Source: Streptomyces venezuelae (GTDB taxonomy: Bacteria > Actinomycetota > Actinomycetes > Streptomycetales > Streptomycetaceae). From it: a DNA stretch of 64,000 nt. Of the stretch, positions 8,393 to 16,914 are shown in pieces. The translations under genes and the position numbers were made by a program. Position 1 is the stretch's first letter, and the number at the start of each line of letters is the position of its first letter. The stretch is from assembly GCF_008642375.1 (NCBI RefSeq), contig NZ_CP029194.1, positions 62,001 to 126,000 on the forward strand, given 5' to 3'. Below the pieces are notes generated by a model that was not told the DNA's origin, did not search any database, and was given only the letters and a program-made list of their open reading frames with translations.

Positions 8393-9181
8393 ATGCGCAA
8401 GCTGCTGGCCGACGCTGCCCACACATTGGTTCCGCCGCGGGGCGACCGGCACGGGCCGCTGCCACCGCTCCTGCTGACGCTGACAGTGGTGACCGGGCTG
8501 GTGGACGCGGTCAGCTACCTCGGGCTCGGGGAGGTCTTCGTGGCCAACATGACCGGCAACGTGGTGCTCCTCGGTTTCGCGCTGGCGGGCACCGCGGGGC
8601 TCTCCGCGCCCGCCACCGCCGTGTCGACGGCGGCGTTCCTCGTCGGCGCGGTGGCCGGTGGGCGCTTCGGCGGCCGGTTCGCCGGGCACCGCGGGCGACT
8701 GCTCGCCTCTGCCATGAGCGTGCAGGCGGTGCTCGTCACGGCGGCCCTCGTCACCGCGGCCCTGGCGGACGACGGGCCGGCCGACCCGGTCCGGTACACC
8801 GTGATCGTGCTTCTCGGGCTCGCCATGGGGCTGCAGAACGCGGTCGTCCGGCGCCTCGGTGTCCCCGACCTGACCACGACCGTGGTGACCCAGACGCTGA
8901 CGGGCCTCGCCTCGGACTCCACCCCCGACTCCGCGCCGAACTCCACTCCGGGCTCCGCTCCGGGCTCCCCCCACGACTCCGCTCCGGACGGCGGGGCCGG
9001 GCTCCGGCGCGATCGTCGGATCCTGTCGGTCCTGGCGATCCTCCTCGGCGCCCTCATGGGCGCCCTGCTGCTCCGGGTCTCCCTGACGCTCGTCCTGGGG
9101 GTGGCGCTGGCGCTGCTCGCGGCAGCCGTCCTGGTCACGCGTCGTCTGTCGGCCACCGACGCGCCCTGGGTCAGGCCCTGA
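8393..9181 (+). CDS. YoaK/DUF1275-family membrane protein
   Basis: Predicted 262-residue integral membrane protein. ATG 8393 follows a strong site, GGAAGGAG (8376-8383). Several hydrophobic segments are visible (LLLTLTVVTGLVDAVSYLGL, ALAGTAGLSA, AFLVGAVAGG, VIVLLGLAMGLQNAVVRRLG and two C-terminal helices). The motif VDAVSYLGLG...FVANMTGNVV is the hallmark of the DUF1275 family, and AMGLQNAVVRRLGVPDLTTT is its second conserved block. The function is unknown. The loop before the last two helices carries a low-complexity Ser/Pro/Asp/Thr repeat (about residues 185-212) not usual for the family. The gene converges with the AhpD-like gene, overlapping it by 11 bases. Confidence 0.8.
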   Translation: MRKLLADAAHTLVPPRGDRHGPLPPLLLTLTVVTGLVDAVSYLGLGEVFVANMTGNVVLLGFALAGTAGLSAPATAVSTAAFLVGAVAGGRFGGRFAGHRGRLLASAMSVQAVLVTAALVTAALADDGPADPVRYTVIVLLGLAMGLQNAVVRRLGVPDLTTTVVTQTLTGLASDSTPDSAPNSTPGSAPGSPHDSAPDGGAGLRRDRRILSVLAILLGALMGALLLRVSLTLVLGVALALLAAAVLVTRRLSATDAPWVRP

Positions 9182-9656
9182 CGTCCCGTACGGGATGACG
9201 GCTGAGGATCGAGACGCGGTTGAAGGCGTTGATGGTGATCGCCACCCAGATCACTGCGGAGATCTCGTCGTCGTTCAGGACCTCCCGGGCCAGGGCGTAG
9301 GCCCGCTCCTGCGCGAGGGAGTCCGCCGGGTCGGTGGTGGCCTCCGCCAGGGCGAGGGCCGCGCGCTCCCGCGGGGTGAAGAGCTCGGTGTCCCGCCAGG
9401 CGGGGAGCACGCCGAGACGCCGGGTCGTCTCCCCGGCGCGGAGCGCCGCCCTGGTGTGCACGTCGAGGCAGGAGGCGCAGCCGTTGATCTGCGAGACACG
9501 GAGGTTGACCAGTTCCACCAGGACGCGGTCGAGGCCCGCCTCGGCGGCGGTCGCGCGGACGGCGTCGGCCGTCGCCACCAGGGCCCGGTAGGCCGTGGGA
9601 CTCTGCTTGTCGAGGTAGACCCGTCGACCGTCCTGGGCCGCTGTCACGTCGTTCAC
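9171..9656 (-). CDS. Carboxymuconolactone decarboxylase (AhpD-like) family protein
   Basis: Predicted 161-residue protein. The redox motif CASCLDVH gives the family's CxxCxxxH signature with Cys60, Cys63 and His67. It is followed by the expected helical pattern (AALRAGETTRRLGVLPAW, then LFTPRERAALALAEATT). Members are alkylhydroperoxidase-like thiol peroxidases or related enzymes. GTG 9656 was chosen because AAGGAG lies about 10 bases upstream; a longer frame to 9710 lacks a site. It is divergent from a pirin gene across a 113-base gap, a pairing consistent with an oxidative-stress role and a shared control region, though no operator could be defined. Confidence 0.8.
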   Translation of the reverse strand: MNDVTAAQDGRRVYLDKQSPTAYRALVATADAVRATAAEAGLDRVLVELVNLRVSQINGCASCLDVHTRAALRAGETTRRLGVLPAWRDTELFTPRERAALALAEATTDPADSLAQERAYALAREVLNDDEISAVIWVAITINAFNRVSILSRHPVRDVRA

Positions 9657-9769
9657 CCTGCGCTCCTTCGACCGACCCGTGCGCATCACGGGCTTCGGGG
9701 CTATGATCATCCATACTTGTTGAAAACCAAACTACATTCTCGGTGCACGAGATACGAGAGGGGTCGGGC

Positions 9770-10693
9770 ATGGACGACACGGAGGTGCAGGTCCTCGGTG
9801 CCCGGGACGTCCCGCTGGGCGGCCCGCGCGCCATGACCGTACGGCGCACCCTGCCCCAGCGGTCCCGGACGCTGATCGGAGCATGGTGCTTCGCCGACCA
9901 CTACGGCCCCGACGAGGTCGCCGAGTCCGGCGGAATGGACGTCGCTCCCCACCCGCACACCGGCCTGCAGACCGTGAGCTGGCTGTTCAGCGGCGAGATC
10001 GAGCACCGCGACAGCCTGGGCAGTCACGCGTTCGTACGGCCCGGGGAACTGAACCTCATGACCGGCGGCCGCGGCATCAGCCACACCGAGGTCTCCACAC
10101 CGGGCACCACCGTCCTCCACGGGGTGCAGCTGTGGGTGGCGCTGCCCGGCGCACACCGTCACGCCGACCGCGACTTCCAGCACCACGCCCCGAAGCCGGT
10201 GCGGTTCGGGAAGGCGGAACTCCGGGTGTTCCTCGGCTCTATGGCCGGTGAGACCTCCCCCGTCCCCACCTTCACGCCCCTCCTCGGCGCCGAACTCCTC
10301 CTCGCCCCCGGCGCCTCGGTCGCCCTTCCCGTCGACCCGGAGTTCGAGCACGGACTGCTCGTCGACGAGGGAACCGTCCGCCTCGGCGGCACCTCGCTGC
10401 GCCCGGCCGAGCTCGGCTACGTCCCCACGGGGCACGCCACCCTGACCCTGACGAACGAGTCCGACCACCGCGCGCGGGCGGTCCTCCTGGGCGGCACGCC
10501 GTTCGACGAGGAGATCGTCATGTGGTGGAACTTCATCGGCCGCAGTCACGCGGACATCGTCGAGGCCAGGGAGGAATGGGAGCGCGCCTCCGAGCGCTTC
10601 GGGCACGTCGACGGCTACCCCGGCGCCCGCCTCCCCGCCCCTGCCCTGCCGAACGCCGCCCTCACTCCCCGGGGAAACCCGCCCCGCGCGTGA
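9770..10693 (+). CDS. Pirin family protein
   Basis: Predicted 307-residue bicupin. The N-terminal cupin has DHYGPDEV, then MDVAPHPHTGLQTVSWLFSG (metal-binding His-x-His and the conserved HPHxGxxT motif), then HRDSLGS and GRGISHTEVS. The C-terminal cupin and the closing segment EIVMWWNFIGRSHADIVEAR are typical of pirins. Pirins bind iron and include quercetin dioxygenases and redox-sensitive regulators; which applies here is unknown. ATG 9770 follows GAGAGGGG (9756-9763). The short acetyltransferase gene follows after 58 bases on the same strand and may be cotranscribed. Confidence 0.85.
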   Translation: MDDTEVQVLGARDVPLGGPRAMTVRRTLPQRSRTLIGAWCFADHYGPDEVAESGGMDVAPHPHTGLQTVSWLFSGEIEHRDSLGSHAFVRPGELNLMTGGRGISHTEVSTPGTTVLHGVQLWVALPGAHRHADRDFQHHAPKPVRFGKAELRVFLGSMAGETSPVPTFTPLLGAELLLAPGASVALPVDPEFEHGLLVDEGTVRLGGTSLRPAELGYVPTGHATLTLTNESDHRARAVLLGGTPFDEEIVMWWNFIGRSHADIVEAREEWERASERFGHVDGYPGARLPAPALPNAALTPRGNPPRA

Positions 10694-10751
10694 CCGGCGC
10701 CCCGGACCCGGCCCCGATCCCCACCGACCCCCGACGCAGACAAGGCAGATC

Positions 10752-11132
10752 ATGAGCGAGCAGAAGCCCGAGCAGGGAACCGTGCAGGAGACCGGGCGGG
10801 AGGGCCGCACCCCCGTCGTCCGCCGCGTCGACCCCCGCCACCGTTACGAGATCCTGGTCGACGACCGGCGCGCCGGCCTCACGGCGTACCGCGACCGCGA
10901 CGATCGGCGTGTCTTCTTCCACACCGAGATCGACGACGCCTACGCGGGCCAGGGTCTCGCCTCGACCCTGGTCGAGCAGGCCCTGACCGACGTGCGCGCC
11001 TCCGGGATGCGGATCGTGCCCGTCTGCCCGTACGTGGCGAAGTTCCTGAAGAAGCACGGGGAGTTCGCCGACATCACCGACCCGGTGACCCCGGAGATCG
11101 TCCAGTGGCTGGACGCGCGACTGGGCCGCTGA
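10752..11132 (+). CDS. Small GNAT-type N-acetyltransferase
   Basis: Predicted 126-residue protein of the short, standalone GNAT subfamily. VFFHTEIDDAYAGQGLASTL contains the Q/RxxGxG/A acetyl-CoA loop (here AGQGLAS), and RIVPVCPYVAKFLKKH is the conserved C-terminal block of this subfamily (VPxCPYVxxWxxxH). The N-terminal 25 residues are charged and probably disordered. The acceptor substrate is unknown. An AAGG site lies 8 bases before ATG 10752. It lies downstream of the pirin gene and converges on a VOC gene, with a hairpin between them. Confidence 0.8.
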   Translation: MSEQKPEQGTVQETGREGRTPVVRRVDPRHRYEILVDDRRAGLTAYRDRDDRRVFFHTEIDDAYAGQGLASTLVEQALTDVRASGMRIVPVCPYVAKFLKKHGEFADITDPVTPEIVQWLDARLGR

Positions 11133-11143
11133 GCCGAACCGGA

Positions 11144-11164
11144 GGCCGGGCGCCCTGCCCGGCC
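11144..11164. terminator. Bidirectional hairpin terminator
   Basis: Perfect 8-bp stem GGCCGGGC/GCCCGGCC with a 5-base loop, sitting between the convergent acetyltransferase and VOC genes. It is placed to end transcription from both sides. Confidence 0.6.
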
Positions 11165-11192
11165 ACCCGGCCACCCGGGTCGGCCGCCCGCC

Positions 11193-11990
11193 TCAGCCGG
11201 CGACCGGGGCGAGTACCACGAAGTCGGCGTTCGACGGGTCGAGGCAGACGGCGAGCCGGCCGACGCCCTCCGCGTCGTCCGGTCCCATCTGGATGTTTCC
11301 GCCGCTCGCGGTGACCTTGGCGACCGCGGCGTCGCAGTCGTCGACGGCGAAGACGGGGTGCCAGTACGGCCGCCCGTGCGCGAGGGCGAGGTCCGCCTCG
11401 CTCAGCTGCATGAGGCCGCCGTGCATCCGCTCCTCGGGGAGTCCGGCGGGGGTGATGAGGGAGTACGTACCCCCGCCGCCGGGCAGTTCCGTGTCGCTGA
11501 ACTGCCAGCCGAAGACGGCGCCGTAGAACTCCTTGGCGGCCGCGGCGTCGCTCGTGTACAGCTCGGTCCAGGACAGTGAACCCGGCTTGTCGACCAGATC
11601 GACGCCCTTGTTCGTTCCCGGCTGCCAGACGGCGAACTGTCCGCCCAGCGGGTCACTGTACTGCGCCATGCGGCCCCACTCGTCGAGGTCCATCGGGGCC
11701 ACCCGGACCGTGCCGCCCGCCTGCTCGACCGCCCGGGTCGTGGCGTCCGCGTCGGTGACGCTGTAGTAGATCATCCAGGCGGAACGGGCGCCCTCCTCGG
11801 TGAGCTTGCCGAGCCCGGCGACGATCTTCCCGTCCTTGCGGAACATCCCGCCTTCCATCTCCTCCGACTCCCCCATGGACTCGTACTCCCAGCCGAGCAC
11901 GCCGCCGTAGAAGGCCGCTGCGGCCCCGACGTCGGGGGCGCCGAGGTCGAGCCAGCAGGGCGAGCCGGGTACGAAGTCAGTGGTGATCAT
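11193..11990 (-). CDS. VOC family protein, two glyoxalase-like domains
   Basis: Predicted 265-residue cytoplasmic protein with two vicinal-oxygen-chelate repeats. The first starts GSPCWLDLGAPDVGAAAAFY (about residues 8-125) and the second LSWTELYTSDAAAAKEFYGA (about 140-262). The C-terminal block of the second domain, GRLAVCLDPSNADFVVL, is typical of proteins annotated in Streptomyces as hydroxylase or glyoxalase-like. The family includes metal-dependent lyases, dioxygenases and antibiotic-binding proteins, so the reaction cannot be assigned. ATG 11990 follows GAAAGG at a spacing of about 8 bases. The gene is transcribed alone. Confidence 0.85.
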   Translation of the reverse strand: MITTDFVPGSPCWLDLGAPDVGAAAAFYGGVLGWEYESMGESEEMEGGMFRKDGKIVAGLGKLTEEGARSAWMIYYSVTDADATTRAVEQAGGTVRVAPMDLDEWGRMAQYSDPLGGQFAVWQPGTNKGVDLVDKPGSLSWTELYTSDAAAAKEFYGAVFGWQFSDTELPGGGGTYSLITPAGLPEERMHGGLMQLSEADLALAHGRPYWHPVFAVDDCDAAVAKVTASGGNIQMGPDDAEGVGRLAVCLDPSNADFVVLAPVAG

Positions 11991-12218
11991 GGTGATGACC
12001 TTTCGCAGAGGCGGTACGCCCCCAGGCTCGCACCGGACCCCAGCCCTCGCCCGTCGGCCGCACACGCGCCGCTCCGATGCGGGGCCGCGCGCACCGCTCC
12101 GCTCAAGGGCCGCGCGCACCGGTCCGGGCATCGGCCACGCACCCGGGCCGACGACCCCGCCGGGGTGCTTCCCCCCGGCCGTCCCGCCGTCTCCGGGCAC
12201 CTCGCGGTACCGGCCCGA

Positions 12219-13562
12219 TCAGGGGGACACCCGGTCCTGCAGGGCCGACTGCCAGGCGGGGGCGGGAACGCTCGGCTCGCTCTCCGCGCGGCGGCCTCCC
12301 TGGGCGAAGAAGTCGACCAGCGGCAGCAGGGCGGCCCCGACGGTGACCGCCTCGGGGCCGAGCGTGCCCATGCCGACGACGGTCCGGCTGGCCGGGTACC
12401 GGAGCGCGTACTCCATCGCGTATCCGGTCACGGTCTCCAGGAATCGGGTGCCGAGCTGGAGCCCGGCCCAGCCCCCCACGAGGATGCGGTCGGGCTGGAA
12501 GAGGTTGATCAGGTCGGCGAATCCGGCGCCCAGGTACTCGGCGGTCTCCTCCAGGACGGAGAGCGCGGTCGCGTCGGGGTCCGTCCCGGGGTCGGCGGGG
12601 TAGGCGGCGGTGAGCATCGCGGTCAGGGCGGTCTCCTCGTCCGCGCCGGCCGGGGGCTGCCCACCGGCCTCGCACCACCGCGCGAGGAGGGCCTCCGCAC
12701 CCGCGTACGCCTCCAGGCAGCCCTGGGCGCCGCAGCGGCAGCGCCGGCCCCGGACCCGTACCGTCAGGTGTCCCCATTCGAGCGCCCGGCCGGGCCCCAT
12801 CGGGTCCGTGAGCACACAGGCGCCCACGCCCGAGCCGAAGAGGACGACGACCGCGCTGCGCGCCCCGCGCCCCGCGCCGAACCACATCTCGGCCTGGCCG
12901 AGGGTCTTGGCGCCGTTGTCTATCCAGTAGGGGACGGCCTCGGGCAGGTCCACGGCGGCGCGGAGCAGGCGCTCGAAGGGGACCGCGTCCCAGCCGATGG
13001 TCTGGCCGTGCACGACGGCGCCGTCCCCCGCCTCGCGGGAGACGATGCCGGGGACGCCGACGCCGACGCCGATGAGCCGCTCGGCGGGGACGTCCGCGGT
13101 ACGCAGCACCTCCGCGATGCCCTCACGGAGATGGGCGACGACGAGGTCGACGTCGTAGCGGGCGGTACGGGGTCCCGAGCTCGCCAACGGACGTTCGGTG
13201 CGCGCGAGTTCGGTGAGCGTGAGATCGAACAGCTCGATCCTGATGCGGGTTTCGCCGATGTCGACGCCGATCATGAAGCCGCTGGCGGGGGTGATCCGTA
13301 CGAGGGTGCGGGGGCGTCCGCCGGCGGAGTCGACGCTGCCGGCCTCCTCCACCAGGCCCTCGGCGACGAGCTCCGCGACCACGTTGCTGACCGAACCCGA
13401 GCTGAGGCCGGTCGCCGGGCCGAGCATCAGACGGCTCATCGGTCCGTCGAAGTACAGCCTCCGCAGCACTGCGGTTCGGTTCTCGCGCCGCAGGTCACGC
13501 ACCGTGCGGCCACTTCTCGCGTGCACTTTGGTCCCCGTCTCTGAAGTCGTTCGTTGCAACAT
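12219..13562 (-). CDS. ROK family transcriptional regulator
   Basis: Predicted 447-residue repressor. The N-terminal winged helix-turn-helix (about residues 20-85) includes SRLMLGPATGLSSGSVSNVV. The sugar-kinase-like ROK domain follows, with FMIGVDIGETRIRIELFDL (ATP-fold DxGxT), GVGVPGIVS, and the zinc-binding signature CRCGAQGCLE near residue 275. DNA-binding ROK proteins such as NagC and XylR are sugar-responsive. This gene is divergent from a sugar ABC transporter and beta-glucosidase operon across a 134-base gap, so it very probably controls that operon and itself. The start gives the normal family length. It reaches to within about 230 bases of the VOC gene. Confidence 0.9.
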   Translation of the reverse strand: MLQRTTSETGTKVHARSGRTVRDLRRENRTAVLRRLYFDGPMSRLMLGPATGLSSGSVSNVVAELVAEGLVEEAGSVDSAGGRPRTLVRITPASGFMIGVDIGETRIRIELFDLTLTELARTERPLASSGPRTARYDVDLVVAHLREGIAEVLRTADVPAERLIGVGVGVPGIVSREAGDGAVVHGQTIGWDAVPFERLLRAAVDLPEAVPYWIDNGAKTLGQAEMWFGAGRGARSAVVVLFGSGVGACVLTDPMGPGRALEWGHLTVRVRGRRCRCGAQGCLEAYAGAEALLARWCEAGGQPPAGADEETALTAMLTAAYPADPGTDPDATALSVLEETAEYLGAGFADLINLFQPDRILVGGWAGLQLGTRFLETVTGYAMEYALRYPASRTVVGMGTLGPEAVTVGAALLPLVDFFAQGGRRAESEPSVPAPAWQSALQDRVSP

Positions 13563-13578
13563 ACCCGCACTACAAGCC

Positions 13579-13630
13579 TTGACGCGACCTTCTCACGGGG
13601 TTTAACTCACATCCTAAATTAAGCCGATGT
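13579..13630 (+). promoter_or_regulatory. Promoter and possible ROK operator of the sugar uptake operon
   Basis: TTGACG (13579-13584) and TTAACT (13602-13607) are separated by 17 bases, a plausible principal-sigma promoter for the operon starting at 13697. Just downstream is an unusually AT-rich stretch with an inverted repeat, ACATC (13609-13613) and GATGT (13626-13630), around CCTAAATTAAGCC. A repressor bound there would cover the transcription start. The arms are short, so the operator is a suggestion; the promoter is somewhat better supported. Confidence 0.4.
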
Positions 13631-13696
13631 TACGGCGGGCGCCCCAGCAGCCCACCGCTTCGGCGTCCCCGTCATCCCCGAAAGGGCCCAGGAGCC

Positions 13697-15001
13697 ATGC
13701 GCAGATTCAGAGCCGCTGTCACCGGTGCCGTCTCCCTCTCCCTCGCCTTCACCGCCACCGGTTGTGGTGGCGGTGAAGGGAGCGAGGCGTCGCCGAAGAC
13801 CCTCACCTACTGGGCCTCCAACCAGGGCTCCAGCCTCGAGGTCGACAAGAAGGTCCTGCAGCCCGAGCTCGACCAGTTCGAGGAGGAGACCGGGATCAAG
13901 GTCAAGCTGGAGGTGATCCCGTGGTCCGACCTGCTCAACCGGATCCTCACCGCGACCACCTCCGGCCAGGGCCCCGACATCCTCAACATCGGCAACACCT
14001 GGAGCGCCTCGCTCCAGTCCACCGGCGCCCTGCTGCCCTGGGACGCGAAGAACCTGGAGGCGATCGGCGGCAAGGACCGCTTCGTCGACTCCGCGCTCGG
14101 CTCCACCGGCGTCCCCGGCAAGGACCCGGCCGCCGTCCCGCTGTACTCCATGGCGTACGCGCTCTACTACAACAAGGCGATGTTCAAGGAGGCCGGCATA
14201 ACCAAGCCGCCGACCACCTGGGACGAGGTGGCCGCCGCCGGCAAGAAGCTCACCAAGAACGGCAAGGCGGGCATCGGAGTCGAGGGCTCCAACCTCTCCA
14301 ACAACATCCACCAGGTCTTCGTCCTCGCCAAGCAGCACGGCGCCGACTTCTTCACCGCCGACGGCAAGGCCGACTTCACCTCCGACGGGGCCGTCGCCGC
14401 CGTCAAGCAGTACGTCGACCTCATGGCCGCACAGAAGATCGTCGCCCCCGGCAACGCCGAGTACGCCCAGAACCAGTCCCTCAGCGACTTCGCCAAGGAC
14501 AAGACCGGCATGGTCCTGTGGCAGACGCCGTCGCAGACCTTCGCCTCCCAGGGCATGGGGCCGGATGACTGGGGCGTCGCCCCCGCCCCCGTCCCCTCCG
14601 GCAAGCCCGGCACGGGCAAGCAGACCAACTCGATGGTCGCCGGCATCAACATGGCCGTCTTCAAGAACACCAAGAACCTCGACGGCGCGCTGAAGTTCGT
14701 GAAGTTCATGACCAGCGACGAGGAGCAGATCCTCCTCAACAAGGCCTACGGCTCGGTCCCGCCGGTCAAGGACGCCCAGAAGGACCCGGTCTTCGCCGAC
14801 CCCTCGCTCGCCGTCATCCGCGACACCCTCGCCACCAGCGCCGCCGCCCTGCCGCAGGTTCCCGAGGAGTCGCAGTTCGAGACCGTCGTCGGCACCGCGG
14901 TCAAGGAGCTGTTCGCCGACGCCGCCGCCGGACGCCCGGTCACCACGGAGTCCGTGCGGGCCAAGCTCGAAAAGGCCCAGCAGCAGATGCCCAAGAAGTA
15001 G
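13697..15001 (+). CDS. Sugar ABC transporter substrate-binding lipoprotein
   Basis: Predicted 434-residue extracellular solute-binding protein (family 1). The signal peptide ends in a lipobox-like TATGC with Cys23 as the probable lipidation site. The mature part has LTYWASNQGSSLEVDKKVLQ, GQGPDILNIGNTW and YSMAYALYYNKAMFKEAGI, the standard blocks of sugar-binding proteins, followed by TWDEVAAAGKKL. AGGAG lies 5 bases before the ATG. Two permease genes follow after 11 bases and with an 8-base overlap, so it is the first gene of an operon with a terminal beta-glucosidase. The ligand is probably a beta-glucoside or oligosaccharide, inferred from that enzyme and the neighbouring glucan-type enzymes. 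Confidence 0.9.
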   Translation: MRRFRAAVTGAVSLSLAFTATGCGGGEGSEASPKTLTYWASNQGSSLEVDKKVLQPELDQFEEETGIKVKLEVIPWSDLLNRILTATTSGQGPDILNIGNTWSASLQSTGALLPWDAKNLEAIGGKDRFVDSALGSTGVPGKDPAAVPLYSMAYALYYNKAMFKEAGITKPPTTWDEVAAAGKKLTKNGKAGIGVEGSNLSNNIHQVFVLAKQHGADFFTADGKADFTSDGAVAAVKQYVDLMAAQKIVAPGNAEYAQNQSLSDFAKDKTGMVLWQTPSQTFASQGMGPDDWGVAPAPVPSGKPGTGKQTNSMVAGINMAVFKNTKNLDGALKFVKFMTSDEEQILLNKAYGSVPPVKDAQKDPVFADPSLAVIRDTLATSAAALPQVPEESQFETVVGTAVKELFADAAAGRPVTTESVRAKLEKAQQQMPKK

Positions 15002-15012
15002 GCCACATCTCC

Positions 15013-16005
15013 ATGACCCAGACCGCCGTCACTCCCCCGAGTGAGCGCGCGGTGCGCGCGGCCACACCCGGAGGGGCACGCGCACCACGCCGCTCCGGGC
15101 GTCGCCGCATCGCACTGCCGTACCTGCTGCTCCTGCCCGCCCTGCTCCTCGAACTCCTCGTCCATCTCGTACCGATGCTCATGGGCATCACCATGAGCTT
15201 CAAGGAGCTCACCCAGTTCTCCATCCGGAACTGGTCGGAGGCGCCCTGGTCGGCTCTCGACAACTACACCGTCGCGATCGACTTCGACGCCCCCGTCGGC
15301 CAGGCACTGCTCAAGTCCTTCTTCACGACGTGCCTGTTCACCGTTGTCTCCGTGGGGCTGTGCTGGTTCCTCGGGACGGCCGCCGCGATCTCCCTCCAGG
15401 AGAACTTCCGGGGCCGGGGCTTCCTGCGGACCCTCTTCCTCGTCCCGTACGCGCTGCCCGTGTACGCCGCCGTCATCACGTGGGCGTTCATGTTCCAGCG
15501 GGACAACGGCCTGGTGAACCACGTCCTGCACGACCAGCTGGGCATCGGCGACAGCCCCGCCTTCTGGCTCATCGGCGACAACAGCTTCTGGGCCCTGCTC
15601 GTCGTCTCCGTGTGGAAGGGCTGGCCCTTCGCCTTCCTCACCGTCATGGCGGGACTGCAGAACATCCCCCGCGACATGTACGAGGCGGCGGCCCTCGACG
15701 GCGCCGGCGTGTGGAAGCAGATCCGGCACATCACCCTGCCGTCGCTGCGCTCCGTCAACCAGGTCCTCGTGCTCGTCCTCTTCCTCTGGACGTTCAACGA
15801 CTTCAACACGCCGTTCGTGCTCTTCGGCAAGGCGGCGCCCGAAGCCGCCGACCTGATCTCGCTCCACATCTACCAGTCGTCCTTCCAGACGTGGAACTTC
15901 GGCACCGGTTCGGCCATGTCCGTGCTGCTGCTGCTCTTCCTCCTCGTCGTCACGGGCGTCTACCTCCTGCTCACCACCCGCGGAAGGAAGACCTCCGATG
16001 TCTGA
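15013..16005 (+). CDS. Sugar ABC transporter permease 1
   Basis: Predicted 330-residue inner-membrane permease (MalF-like group). The N terminus is long, basic and cytoplasmic, followed by about six transmembrane helices beginning LPYLLLLPALLLELLVHLVP. The EAA loop that contacts the ATPase is YEAAALDGAGVWKQIRHITLP (about residues 223-243). No ATP-binding gene is present in the operon; in Streptomyces such systems are known to share the ATPase MsiK encoded elsewhere. The gene overlaps the next permease by 8 bases, indicating translational coupling. Confidence 0.9.
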   Translation: MTQTAVTPPSERAVRAATPGGARAPRRSGRRRIALPYLLLLPALLLELLVHLVPMLMGITMSFKELTQFSIRNWSEAPWSALDNYTVAIDFDAPVGQALLKSFFTTCLFTVVSVGLCWFLGTAAAISLQENFRGRGFLRTLFLVPYALPVYAAVITWAFMFQRDNGLVNHVLHDQLGIGDSPAFWLIGDNSFWALLVVSVWKGWPFAFLTVMAGLQNIPRDMYEAAALDGAGVWKQIRHITLPSLRSVNQVLVLVLFLWTFNDFNTPFVLFGKAAPEAADLISLHIYQSSFQTWNFGTGSAMSVLLLLFLLVVTGVYLLLTTRGRKTSDV

Positions 16006-16879
16006 GCACGCTTCCCGGCGAGCGGTCCACCGCTCCCCCATGGCGGTACCACGCTCGTTCCTCTGGACGCGGCGGATCTTCCTCACCCTGCTCACCGCCT
16101 TCGTGGTGCTGCCGGTGTACGTCATGGTCTCCAGCTCCCTCAAGCCGCTGGAGGACGTCTCGGGCAAGTTCGCGTGGATCCCCTCCGGGCTCACGATCCG
16201 CCCGTACTTCGACATCTGGGAGACCGTCCCGCTCGCCGACTACTTCGTGAACTCGATCGTCGTCGCCGGTGCGGCCACAGTGTTCTCGGTGGCCGTCGCG
16301 ATCTTCGCCGCTTACGCCGTGAGCCGCTACACCTTCCGCGGCAAGCGGGTCTTCACGGTGACGGTGCTGTCCACCCAGATGTTCCCCGGCATCCTCTTCC
16401 TGCTGCCGCTCTTCCTCATCTACGTCAACATCGGCAACGCCACCGGGTTCGCCCTGTTCGGCTCCCGCGAAGGTCTCATCCTCACGTATCTGACCTTCTC
16501 TCTGCCGTTCTCCATCTGGATGCTGACCGGCTACTTCGACTCGATCCCGCGCGAGCTCGACGAGGCCGCCAAGGTCGACGGCTGTGGCCCGATCAGCGCC
16601 CTGTTCCGCGTGATCGTCCCGGCCGCGTCCCCCGGCATCATCGCCGTCGCCGTCTACGCCTTCATGACCGCCTGGGGCGAGGTCCTCTTCGCCTCCGTCA
16701 TGACCAACGACACCACCCGCACCCTCGCCGTCGGCCTCCAGGGGTACGCCACCCAGAACGACGTCTACTGGAACCAGGTGATGGCCGCCTCCCTCGTGGT
16801 GAGCGTCCCCGTCGTCGTCGGCTTCCTCCTCCTCCAGCGCTACCTCGTCGCCGGCCTCACCGCGGGTGCGGTCAAGTGA
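15998..16879 (+). CDS. Sugar ABC transporter permease 2
   Basis: Predicted 293-residue permease (MalG-like group) with six hydrophobic segments, the first being [20 protein letters not shown]. The EAA loop is [24 protein letters not shown] 15998 overlaps the stop of permease 1. It pairs with that protein to form the membrane channel, and the GH1 gene begins 35 bases after its stop, linking uptake directly to intracellular hydrolysis of the imported sugar. Confidence 0.9.
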   Translation: MSEHASRRAVHRSPMAVPRSFLWTRRIFLTLLTAFVVLPVYVMVSSSLKPLEDVSGKFAWIPSGLTIRPYFDIWETVPLADYFVNSIVVAGAATVFSVAVAIFAAYAVSRYTFRGKRVFTVTVLSTQMFPGILFLLPLFLIYVNIGNATGFALFGSREGLILTYLTFSLPFSIWMLTGYFDSIPRELDEAAKVDGCGPISALFRVIVPAASPGIIAVAVYAFMTAWGEVLFASVMTNDTTRTLAVGLQGYATQNDVYWNQVMAASLVVSVPVVVGFLLLQRYLVAGLTAGAVK

Positions 16880-16914
16880 CGTCCTTCTCCACACCGATCA
16901 CGAAGAGGTTTCCC

